A DNA stretch of 64,000 nt from JAGVPT01 sp963717445 (GTDB taxonomy: Bacteria; Bacteroidota; Ignavibacteria; UBA10030; UBA8401), in the NCBI GenBank assembly GCA_963717445.1, contig OY970334.1, positions 4,154,001 to 4,218,000 of the forward strand. Reading direction: 5' to 3'. The notes under the pieces were generated by a model. That model saw nothing but the letters and a program-made list of their open reading frames with translations, was not told the origin of the DNA and searched no databases. Shown here piece by piece: positions 1-7,200 of this stretch. The position numbers and the translations under genes were made by a program. The stretch's first letter is position 1. Each line of letters opens with the position of its first letter.

Positions 1-682
1 TCTTGTGGCCGAAGAGCGTATCCGAAAAAAAATTATCGTCAACACCGGCAACATTGACGGAGACGAGCTCGCCTTTTCTTCCGCTGGCTTTATGGACGGC
101 TTCGGCGAAGAGTTCCTTGCCCGTTCCGGTTTCACCGGTGATAAAGACGGGCAGGTTTGTTTTTGCGATCGCTTCAATGTATCTGAAAATCGACCGGAGA
201 GGGACGCTGTGCGTCAGGATTTCCTTGAATGCTTCAGGATGTTCGACATTTTCTCTGAGGAGAGATTGTTTTAACATCTCATTTTCATTCCGGATTTCGG
301 CAAGCTCTAATCCGCGCTTCATAGTCGTAACGAGCTTGGTATCGGTGATCGGTTTAACAACGTAATCAAACGCTCCCTCCTTGATACAGAGCACTGCGCT
401 GTCAACGTCATTCACGGCGGTGATCATGATAACGGGAATTTCAGGATAGCCGGACACAATTTTCCGGAGGAGCTCTATGCCGGAGATATACTTCATATTA
501 ATATCGAGCGCGACGAGCGAGTAGTACTTGTTGGACAGAAACTCCATGACCAACCTGCTGTCTTTGCACGTTTCAATATTGGTAATGCCGTTGGAAGATA
601 ATGTCAACTCCGCGCTCAATAGAAAATGTTCTTCATCATCGACGAGAAGAATGGGGCTGCCGGGAAAAATTTTTGAACTCAT
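1..682 (-). CDS. NtrC-type sigma-54-dependent response regulator (3' end beyond window)
   Basis: Reading the minus strand from the ATG at 682 gives an open frame that runs off the window at base 1. The first 120 residues are a receiver domain: acidic pair D15-D16, phospho-acceptor D60 (in ALDINM) and the conserved lysine in VVKPITD. A helical linker follows, then the start of a sigma-54 AAA+ domain with Walker A GETGTGKE. The frame leaves the window at DTLFGHK, just where the GAFTGA loop should follow. Known for the family: phosphorylated protein activates RpoN promoters. The ATG overlaps the TGA of the upstream histidine kinase (ATGA), so the two are probably translationally coupled partners. 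DNA-binding domain and target genes cannot be seen. Confidence 0.9.
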   Translation of the reverse strand, partial: MSSKIFPGSPILLVDDEEHFLLSAELTLSSNGITNIETCKDSRLVMEFLSNKYYSLVALDINMKYISGIELLRKIVSGYPEIPVIMITAVNDVDSAVLCIKEGAFDYVVKPITDTKLVTTMKRGLELAEIRNENEMLKQSLLRENVEHPEAFKEILTHSVPLRSIFRYIEAIAKTNLPVFITGETGTGKELFAEAVHKASGRKGELVSVNVAGVDDNFFSDTLFGHK

Positions 683-1878
683 TGCGTTTGCCCTTCTTTG
701 GTTTCCGCCAACGGGGGAAACGATGCGCGTGCGATTGTTCCTTTTTCGGGTTTACTGTTGAGAATAAGAATTCCTCCGTGGCTTTTCACGATATTGTATG
801 AGACAGAAAGCCCAAGCCCTGTTCCCCCCATCTCTCTTTTTGTGGTGAAAAATGGGTCCATAATATATTTCAGATCGCCTGCTTTGATCCCGATCCCATG
901 GTCTTCCACTTTGATCCGGACCTTGTTTCTCGCTTTATTGTAGTACGTGGAGACGTTGATTTCAGCCGTGGGATCGTTCAACGATTGGCACGCGTTGTTG
1001 ATGAGGTTGATGACCACCTGTTCCAATTGCTGCGCGTTTCCTTTAATCAACGGAATATCCCTGCCGTACTCAACCTTAAAATTATTCGTCGACTTCTTGA
1101 CCATGTTCCCGGTGATCAGAATTGCCATTTCTACTACTTTGTTAATATCGACGCGCTCGTTCAACGTATCGCTATCGGCTTTTGCATACTCGGTAAGCCC
1201 GGCTGTAATGTTCTTGATTCTTTCGGAGCCTTTGAAAATTCCTTCAAGCGATTGCGTAATTTTTTCCTTAGAGGTACTGTACAGCATCCCTGCAATACTG
1301 AAATCACCGTTTTCTCCGTAGTACGCATCGAGGATCGGAGTGATGTCCTTCCAGATTTTCGAATAGAGTTGTGCGTTCAACAGAATAAAATTGTTGGGAT
1401 TGTTAATTTCATGCGCGATGCCGGAGACCAGGATTCCCAGCGAAGCCATCTTATCGGCCTGTTTCAACTGCTGGTTTCGTATCGCTGCCGCAATTTCGGC
1501 TCTTTTCAATTCCGTTATATCGTTAATCAAGCCATCGTATGCTTCAGGGGAGCCGTCGCCGTTTTTCGTCACGACAATTTTATTCCGAATCCAACGAACA
1601 GTTCCGTCCCGATGAATGATCCGGTGTTCAAGGGGACTCGCTTCTTTACCGGCAAGAGCCAGCCGGGCCTGTTCGAGTACTTTTTCGCGATCTTTGTGAT
1701 GGACCATTCTGTACCAAAGCTGAGGGTCTTTTTTGTAGTCATCGGAAGTGTATCCGGTAACGGAGACACAACCGGGTCCGTGGAACGTGTCTACCACAAT
1801 GCCGTCTTTTATTGTGACAGTATAGATGTAGTCTGTAAGATAATTGATGAGCTTTGCGTATCGTTGCTCGATGTCCAT
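679..1878 (-). CDS. PAS-domain sensor histidine kinase
   Basis: A 399-residue soluble kinase with no transmembrane segment. Residues 1-125 form a PAS domain (HRDGTVRWIRNKI is the typical PAS core, followed by a PAC-like end). The dimerisation/phospho-acceptor helix has H156 in GIAHEINNPNN. The C-terminal HATPase_c domain shows an N box (INLINNACQS), G1 (DHGIGIK), an F box (FFTTKREMGGTG) and G2 (GTGLGLS). This layout is typical of NtrB-like kinases that pair with sigma-54 activators, which matches the next gene. The signal is presumably cytosolic; the ligand is unknown. Divergent from menG across a 405-bp gap. Confidence 0.93.
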   Translation of the reverse strand: MDIEQRYAKLINYLTDYIYTVTIKDGIVVDTFHGPGCVSVTGYTSDDYKKDPQLWYRMVHHKDREKVLEQARLALAGKEASPLEHRIIHRDGTVRWIRNKIVVTKNGDGSPEAYDGLINDITELKRAEIAAAIRNQQLKQADKMASLGILVSGIAHEINNPNNFILLNAQLYSKIWKDITPILDAYYGENGDFSIAGMLYSTSKEKITQSLEGIFKGSERIKNITAGLTEYAKADSDTLNERVDINKVVEMAILITGNMVKKSTNNFKVEYGRDIPLIKGNAQQLEQVVINLINNACQSLNDPTAEINVSTYYNKARNKVRIKVEDHGIGIKAGDLKYIMDPFFTTKREMGGTGLGLSVSYNIVKSHGGILILNSKPEKGTIARASFPPLAETKEGQTQ

Positions 1879-2283
1879 GCGCTATTCGTCAAAATTATTT
1901 TTCCAGTTTCCTTCTAATATAAAAATTTTCATGATAAATTGAAGCGACGTAAAATCGGGAGTGGTAAAGTTTACCGGATTTGGCTTACGAATAAGCTATC
2001 TTATTCCTCAAAGCAACCGGATAGCTTGAAACACATTACCTAAAATCGGCAGTGGTACGTTGGTGCAAGATGTCCGACCTCTTCATGAAACGGTGATGGC
2101 TTAGTTTGTCATTCCCGCGAAAGCGGGAATCCAATTAATCCTTTTTGCTCCACAATGGATGCCCACTTTCGTGGGCATGACAATTTTTTATTAAAATTAA
2201 GCCACTACTCATGAAACCTAAAGGTTTAATCTTTATCCTTTTTTCCGTATCTTACAACCGCAAATTGAATCAAAAATGTCTGC
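1879..2283. other. 405-bp intergenic region with short direct repeats and a palindromic repeat
   Basis: No gene seen. The gap lies between the divergent kinase and menG. A 17-bp near-identical direct repeat (taaaatcggNagtggta) occurs at 1950-1966 and 2041-2057, and a TGTCAT...ATGACA element occupies 2106-2183. Promoters for both flanking genes must lie here, but no convincing -35/-10 pair could be picked. Confidence 0.6.
2106..2183. repeat. TGTCAT...ATGACA dispersed palindromic repeat, copy 1
   Basis: The left half is tgtcattcccgcgaaagcgg followed by gaatcca; the right half is tggatgcccac then a hairpin ending gggcatgacaa. Each half is a small hairpin and the two halves are roughly inverted. 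Related copies are at 12384-12492, 29131-29161 (half), 41431-41542 and 58819-58934, all between genes. Confidence 0.75.
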
Positions 2284-2973
2284 ATGCAAAAACAATACGT
2301 TCGCCGCCTGTTTGATTCCATCGCCTATCGTTACGACCTGCTGAATCACCTTCTGAGCGGAGGAATAGATTTCTATTGGCGCCGGGCAGCCATCGAGACT
2401 CTCGCATCGCGAAAACCGAAGCATATTCTCGATGTTGCGACCGGCACGGGGGATTTTGCGATTGCCGCTCTTCGCTTAAACCCGACAGAAGTCATAGGTG
2501 TCGATATATCCATGCCGATGCTGGAGGTGGGAAGGCGAAAGCTCTCTGCGCGGAAATTGGAAAGCACGATCCGGCTTGAGGCTGGAGAAGCGGAACATCT
2601 TCAATTTCCCGATCATCGTTTCGATGCGGCGATCGTGGCATTCGGGGTACGCAATTTCGAAAACCTTGAGGCGGGATTAACGGAAATGAGGCGGGTGTTA
2701 AAGCCCGGGGGCAAAATTTTAGTGCTGGAATTTTCGAAGCCGCGGTTATTTTTTTTCAAACAATTCTACTTTTTTTATTTCCGAAATATTCTCCCTCTTG
2801 TTGGAAGGATGATCTCGAAGGACAACGAAGCATACCGCTATCTTCCCGACACGGTCATGAAATTTCCCGACGGAGATGATTTTGTGAACATTGTAAAAAG
2901 AGCAGGCTTCTCGTCAATTACCCAGCAGCCTCTCACGTTTGGCATAGCAACCATTTACTGCGGCGAAAAATAA
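2284..2973 (+). CDS. menG: Demethylmenaquinone methyltransferase (UbiE/MenG)
   Basis: A 229-residue class I SAM-dependent methyltransferase of the UbiE family, which makes the final C-methylation of demethylmenaquinone. The family N-terminus is present (VRRLFDSIAYRYDLLNHLLS), motif I is DVATGTGDFAIAA, and ALKPGG-type strand features (RVLKPGGKILVLEFS) and the C-terminal DTVMKFPDG region follow. Full length for the family. It heads a plus-strand run with mqnD (29 bp away) and an ABC-like membrane protein, and lies near the minus-strand menaquinone operon, so menaquinone is the likely substrate. No clear Shine-Dalgarno is seen; an ATG 8 bp upstream is out of frame. Confidence 0.95.
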   Translation: MQKQYVRRLFDSIAYRYDLLNHLLSGGIDFYWRRAAIETLASRKPKHILDVATGTGDFAIAALRLNPTEVIGVDISMPMLEVGRRKLSARKLESTIRLEAGEAEHLQFPDHRFDAAIVAFGVRNFENLEAGLTEMRRVLKPGGKILVLEFSKPRLFFFKQFYFFYFRNILPLVGRMISKDNEAYRYLPDTVMKFPDGDDFVNIVKRAGFSSITQQPLTFGIATIYCGEK

Positions 2974-3002
2974 TCAGCGTATGAAACGAGGACAAAACAT
3001 TC

Positions 3003-3839
3003 ATGATAGATAAAATGATTACAGTCGGACACAGCCCCGACCCGGACGATGCCTTCATGTTTTATGGGTTATCGAGCGGCAAAGTAAAGCTTGAGGGAAT
3101 CACGATCGAACATCTTCTTGAAGATATTCAATCATTGAACGTCCGTGCGATGAACACCGAGCTGGAAGTGACGGCGATCTCAGCCCATGCGTACCCGTAT
3201 GTTGCCGGCAAATACTGGATTATGGCAACAGGAGCGAGTATGGGAGAAGGGTATGGACCGGTCATCGTATCAAAGAAATATCGAACCCTCGAACAGCTCA
3301 AAGGGAAAACGGTTGCGACACCCGGCAAACTTACAACCGCAACGCTGCTCTTTAAAATCTTTACCGACTCGATCAACAATGTCGATATCCCGTTTGATAA
3401 AATTATGGACAGGGTAGTATCGGGTGAGTTCGATGCCGGTGTGTTGATCCATGAGGGTCAGCTTACGTACAAAGCCGAAGGGTTCAATAAGCTTTTGGAC
3501 TTCGGCGAGTTGTGGGAGAAAATGTCAAACGGTCTTCCGCTTCCTCTCGGGTTGGACGTTGTTCGCAAAGATCTGGGAGAAGATTTGGCAAAAAAGCTTT
3601 CATCCGGGTTGAAACAGAGCATCCATTACGGATACACACATCAAAACGAATCCATTCCGTACGCTCTTCAATGGGGAAGGGGCATCAATCAACAGCTCGG
3701 GGAAAAGTTTGTGAAAATGTATGTCAGCGAATTAACGGTTGATATGGGAGAAAAGGGGAAAACGGCACTGGAGCTTTTGTACAGGCTCGGCGCTGAAAAA
3801 GGGTTGATACCCGCTGTGCCGGAAATACAGCTCCTGTAA
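3003..3839 (+). CDS. mqnD: 1,4-dihydroxy-6-naphthoate synthase (MqnD)
   Basis: A 278-residue protein with the periplasmic-binding-protein fold of MqnD, opening with GHSPDPDDAFMFYGL, a hallmark of the family. MqnD converts cyclic dehypoxanthine futalosine to 1,4-dihydroxy-6-naphthoate in the futalosine route to menaquinone. Further family features are the ISAHAYPYV segment and the SMGEGYGPV and GKTVATPG loops lining the substrate pocket. It lies between menG and an ABC-type membrane domain on the plus strand, about 1.4 kb from mqnC of the opposite-strand operon. Length and motifs are complete. Confidence 0.95.
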   Translation: MIDKMITVGHSPDPDDAFMFYGLSSGKVKLEGITIEHLLEDIQSLNVRAMNTELEVTAISAHAYPYVAGKYWIMATGASMGEGYGPVIVSKKYRTLEQLKGKTVATPGKLTTATLLFKIFTDSINNVDIPFDKIMDRVVSGEFDAGVLIHEGQLTYKAEGFNKLLDFGELWEKMSNGLPLPLGLDVVRKDLGEDLAKKLSSGLKQSIHYGYTHQNESIPYALQWGRGINQQLGEKFVKMYVSELTVDMGEKGKTALELLYRLGAEKGLIPAVPEIQLL

Positions 3840-3857
3840 TGTCGCACAATTATTGTA

Positions 3858-4730
3858 ATGTCAATGAGTCTTTTTGATTTGTTCCAAAGATTCCGGATGG
3901 GCATTATCGTGGCAACGTCGCTCGTCGTTATTGAGAATCTTGCATGGATTGCCGAACCGGCGCTTTTCGGGAATGTCATCGATGCGCTCATCGAGAAAGC
4001 AACCTCCGAAATCCCCGTTTCGTATATTGCGCCCCTATTAATTTGGATAGGGGCTTTTCTTTTAAACTCGGGAGTCGGCGCACTGAGGCGATGGCTTGAC
4101 CCGAGAATTTTTTTGAAAATGTTCACGCAAATTGCCACCGATGTGTCGCGATCGGCAAAGGAAAAGGGGCATTCTGTTTCTAAAACGGCGGCGCGGGCGG
4201 AACTTTCACGAGAATTTATCACCTTTGCGGAATACAGAGTTCCAGACATCATCGAACAGTCGATTTCAATCGGTGGAGCGGTGTTCGCTCTCCTCTTTTT
4301 TGATTGGAGAATTGCCCTTTCGTGCCTTTTCATCGTTCTCCCACTTCTCGTGATCTCCTGGGTGTATAACAAAAAAGTAGTTTCTCTTCAAAAAGACTTA
4401 CACGATACGCGTGAAGAGGCATACGATGTATTTTCAACAAAAGACCCCAATAAAGTTCATGCATACTATACGACGCAATCGCGGGCAGAGCAACGCATTG
4501 CAAATTGGGGAGCGTTTAATTTTGGCGCGATGAGAATCTTCCTTCTTCTCATTTTCCTTGTTGTCCTCTACATCGCTATCGACCTCGACAACTTCACGAC
4601 GGGGAATATTTATTCCATCGTTGCCTATTTGTGGACGTTTGTTACGTCGTCGGAATATCTGCCCGAGTTGATGGAATGCTGGACGTCGCTAAAGGATATT
4701 TCTCAACGGCTAATAACGGAGAGTGTTTGA
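3858..4730 (+). CDS. ABC-exporter-like six-TM membrane protein without ATPase domain
   Basis: A 290-residue membrane protein with about six hydrophobic segments (near residues 15-35, 55-75, 130-150, 150-170, 225-245, 250-270). The order and the internal loops resemble the transmembrane half of type IV ABC exporters (MsbA-like), including a PALFGNVIDALI stretch after TM1 and a DIIEQSISIGGAVFALLFFDWRIAL stretch (given here as description only) typical of TM3-TM4. No Walker A, signature or Walker B follows; the frame ends at residue 290. It sits 18 bp after mqnD. It may be a stand-alone membrane domain working with a separate ATPase or having a structural role; substrate unknown. Confidence 0.7.
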   Translation: MSMSLFDLFQRFRMGIIVATSLVVIENLAWIAEPALFGNVIDALIEKATSEIPVSYIAPLLIWIGAFLLNSGVGALRRWLDPRIFLKMFTQIATDVSRSAKEKGHSVSKTAARAELSREFITFAEYRVPDIIEQSISIGGAVFALLFFDWRIALSCLFIVLPLLVISWVYNKKVVSLQKDLHDTREEAYDVFSTKDPNKVHAYYTTQSRAEQRIANWGAFNFGAMRIFLLLIFLVVLYIAIDLDNFTTGNIYSIVAYLWTFVTSSEYLPELMECWTSLKDISQRLITESV

Positions 4731-4797
4731 GGCAACAAATTCTTACGCTGAAGTGCCTGTATTCCAATCTGACTGAGGTTAAACAAAATTTTTGAAC

Positions 4798-5197
4798 TCA
4801 CACTATCCTGTGTTGCTGGTAAAGGGCGGCAATGGCGCCAGCGGGGTCTTGCATAACGCAAAATCGGCCCACTTTTGCCAAGCTCTCTTGGGCCGGAAAT
4901 AATTTTGCCGCCAAATTCGACACAGTGAGCGGCACTTCTCTCAATATTTTCGACGGTGATGTAGACCAACCACTGTGAGGGAAGGTTGGCATTCGCTCCT
5001 CGTGCATGACAGCTTCCTGCAACGGTTTTTTCCCGTGGAAGGCTCTACCATGCTGTAATCATTGTATTCCCCATATTGACTTCTGTCATTTCCCAGCCGC
5101 CGACCTTCCTGTAAAAATTTTTGATATCGACGGCGTGCTGCACGGTTAAATCCATCCAGGTGATCGATCCTACAGGATTGTTGCTTTTATCGCTCAT
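4798..5197 (-). pseudogene. Broken VOC/glyoxalase-like gene
   Basis: From the ATG at 5197 the minus strand reads MSDKSNNPVGSITWMDLTVQ and continues for about 50 residues as a VOC-type N-terminus (NFYRKVGGWEMTEV), then hits TAG. Downstream, VOC-like sequence continues but in shifting frames: a stretch with SQWLVYITVENIERS and GGKIISGPRE, and then in another frame GRFCVMQDPAGAIAALYQQH, which is the classic VOC C-terminus. Reading across the frames restores one protein of about 130 residues. At least a stop and one more frameshift separate the parts, so it is non-functional unless the bases are wrong. An intact VOC gene lies at 47069-47533. Confidence 0.8.
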
Positions 5198-5288
5198 CGA
5201 TTTTCTCCGCCGAAAGATTTATTTTATCACGGCGGCAGAAAGTTGCAAAGGGAATGCTCTTTAAAATACGGTAAGAGAGAAGTATGTG

Positions 5289-6380
5289 CTACGCTGCTTT
5301 TGCTTTGGGAAAGAGCTTCTTCAATTCGTATAATGTTCCCCGCTGCGCGGCGTCAAAACCGGATTCATGAATCAATTGAATGCATTCGGCGGTATTGGTC
5401 TTGTTCACAAAATTTGCAGCGGCATGGACGTTCTCTTCCAGCAATGTTCCGCCAAAATCGTCAGCACCAAAATGGAGTGCGATTTGACCGGTTTTCTTCC
5501 CTTCGGAAAACCACGAAGCTTGAATATGCGGAAAATTATCCAAATAAATTCTGGAGAACGCGATCATTTGCAGGTATCGGGTAGGTGTCGCATAATGCGG
5601 AATAATTTTTTCGAGGGGAGTATTGCCGGGCTTAAAACTCCACGGGACGAAGGCCGTGAACCCTTGATGCTCATCCTGGAGACGGCGGACGCTTTCAAGA
5701 TGAGCGACAATATCTTCGTCGTTCTCAAGATGACCGTACATCATTGTTGCCGTAGACTTATAGCCGATCTTGTGCGCTTCGCGCATCACGTTCAGCCAAT
5801 CCTCCGAGGTTCCCTTTTTGTTGCTGATTTTTTTCTTCACGCGGTCCGAAAGGATCTCAGCACCGCCCCCCGGAATAGAACGAAGTCCCGCGGTCCACAA
5901 TTGGTGTAATACTTCCTGAAGTGTAAGGCCTGAAACCTGTTTCATCCCAAGGATTTCAGACGTTGAGTAAAAATGAGGATAAATCTCCGGTACCTCGGCA
6001 ACAGTGCGCCGGACCATTTCAAGATAATACTCGAAGGGGAGAGCAGGGTTCACTCCTCCTTGAAGCAAAACGGTTGTTACCCCTTTTGCCGCAGCGTCCT
6101 TGAAGTTGTGAATCATCTGATCGACAGTGTACGAATATTCACCCTGTTCGCCAGGGTGGCGGTAAAAGGCGCAGAAGATGCAGTCGACGTTACAGATGTT
6201 CGTGTAGTTCGGGTTTGTGTCGATGACGAATGTTACTTGCGGCGCAGGATTTTTCCTGAAGCGGATCTCATTTGCAAGATCGGCAAGGTCAAGCAGTTCT
6301 GCATTGTGAAGAAGGAAAAGGCCTTCTTCTTGGGTGATCCGTTCTCCGTTGCGTATTTTAGAATGGAGCGCAGCGTGCAT
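5289..6380 (-). CDS. mqnC: Cyclic dehypoxanthine futalosine synthase (MqnC), radical SAM
   Basis: A 363-residue radical SAM enzyme with the cluster motif C63-x3-C67-x2-C70 (CNVDCIFC). It cyclises dehypoxanthine futalosine, the step before MqnD. Family marks include QGGVNPALPFEYY, the glycine-rich SIPGGGAEIL loop, MMYGHLE and the C-terminal GADDFGGTLLEENVHA block. It is the last gene of the minus-strand menaquinone operon, 13 bp after the TIR-like gene. HYATPTRYLQMIAFSRIYLDNF supports MqnC over MqnE (motif cited in part). Length normal for the family. Confidence 0.95.
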   Translation of the reverse strand: MHAALHSKIRNGERITQEEGLFLLHNAELLDLADLANEIRFRKNPAPQVTFVIDTNPNYTNICNVDCIFCAFYRHPGEQGEYSYTVDQMIHNFKDAAAKGVTTVLLQGGVNPALPFEYYLEMVRRTVAEVPEIYPHFYSTSEILGMKQVSGLTLQEVLHQLWTAGLRSIPGGGAEILSDRVKKKISNKKGTSEDWLNVMREAHKIGYKSTATMMYGHLENDEDIVAHLESVRRLQDEHQGFTAFVPWSFKPGNTPLEKIIPHYATPTRYLQMIAFSRIYLDNFPHIQASWFSEGKKTGQIALHFGADDFGGTLLEENVHAAANFVNKTNTAECIQLIHESGFDAAQRGTLYELKKLFPKAKAA

Positions 6381-6393
6381 TGTTTCTCCGCGA

Positions 6394-7173
6394 TTAAATT
6401 GAAACCGAGTACCCGGCGGCTTTCAGCTCCTTGATAAGACTAAAGCTGATCTCTTCTAATTTCACGATAATCTCTTTTCGCTGTACGCCCGGAATATTTT
6501 TGGGAACAGCCACATCTTTTTGATAAATACAGCATACTTTGCCCGCGCCAATTTTTCCGACAAGATAGCCCAGCTCGAACATTGCGCTCGGAATATCGTC
6601 CGAGCCGATCATATAAAAGGCGTAGTGCGGATTTGCCTGTTTCTCAACGTACGCAAGAAGAGCATCGCTCCCGCCTCCCGTGCGCTGATAGACCGATGCT
6701 TCAATCCCGAGTTCTTTCAGCAATGAGGTTAACGGCGATTGCAGGGGATTGTTTGCCGCGGAAACGACCAAGACCCGGTTGGCTGCCGCCACTGCCGATT
6801 TTGGCCCTTGCAGTTTTGTAGAATCAACAGGTTTCGGTTTTTCAGGTTCGATTGCCGGGCTCACTGCAGGGGATGGATGTGGTGTTGCGGGAATATGCGC
6901 CGCAGATTTCAAAGCCTCCTTAAGCGCCTCGTGGACTCTTTGAGCCGAGGTTTGATAAAAGTAGGCGCCGTTTTCATCGCCTGCGAGCTGTGAACGAAGT
7001 GCTGTTCCCTTTTCTCCACATTTGCTCAGTGTATCAAGGCAATTCTTCCGCCAGAGCAAATACTGGCTTTGCAATTTTGCATTGTACCCGGAGAACTCGA
7101 GGCCCCCCTCCGGAACAAGTTTGTCTCCTTGATGAATCAATTCCTGTAACTTCGTTGATACGGATGCATCCAT
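6394..7173 (-). CDS. TIR-like nucleotide-binding domain protein inside the menaquinone operon
   Basis: A 259-residue protein with three parts. Residues 1-90 are a helical domain, 94-120 a proline-rich linker, and 132-259 a TIR-like domain resembling the 'predicted nucleotide-binding protein' family (PF10137-type, also the TIR-like domain of some CBASS effectors). Visible marks are VLVVSAANNP at the first strand, FYMIGSDDIP, MFELGYLVGKIG with E200 at the likely catalytic or structural glutamate, CCIYQKDVAVPKNIPGV and a final KELKAAGY helix. Known relatives bind or cleave nucleotides such as NAD. It lies between mqnE/A (27 bp) and mqnC (13 bp), clearly co-transcribed. Its job there is unknown; regulation, signalling and defence are all possible. 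Confidence 0.7.
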   Translation of the reverse strand: MDASVSTKLQELIHQGDKLVPEGGLEFSGYNAKLQSQYLLWRKNCLDTLSKCGEKGTALRSQLAGDENGAYFYQTSAQRVHEALKEALKSAAHIPATPHPSPAVSPAIEPEKPKPVDSTKLQGPKSAVAAANRVLVVSAANNPLQSPLTSLLKELGIEASVYQRTGGGSDALLAYVEKQANPHYAFYMIGSDDIPSAMFELGYLVGKIGAGKVCCIYQKDVAVPKNIPGVQRKEIIVKLEEISFSLIKELKAAGYSVSI

Positions 7174-7200
7174 AACAATGCTTCAATGTAATAATCAGAA

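Noticed and set aside
898..1917. A 339-codon plus-strand frame across the kinase gene
   Set aside because: It is the antisense shadow of the PAS histidine kinase, which has all kinase motifs; the plus-strand protein shows no family features.
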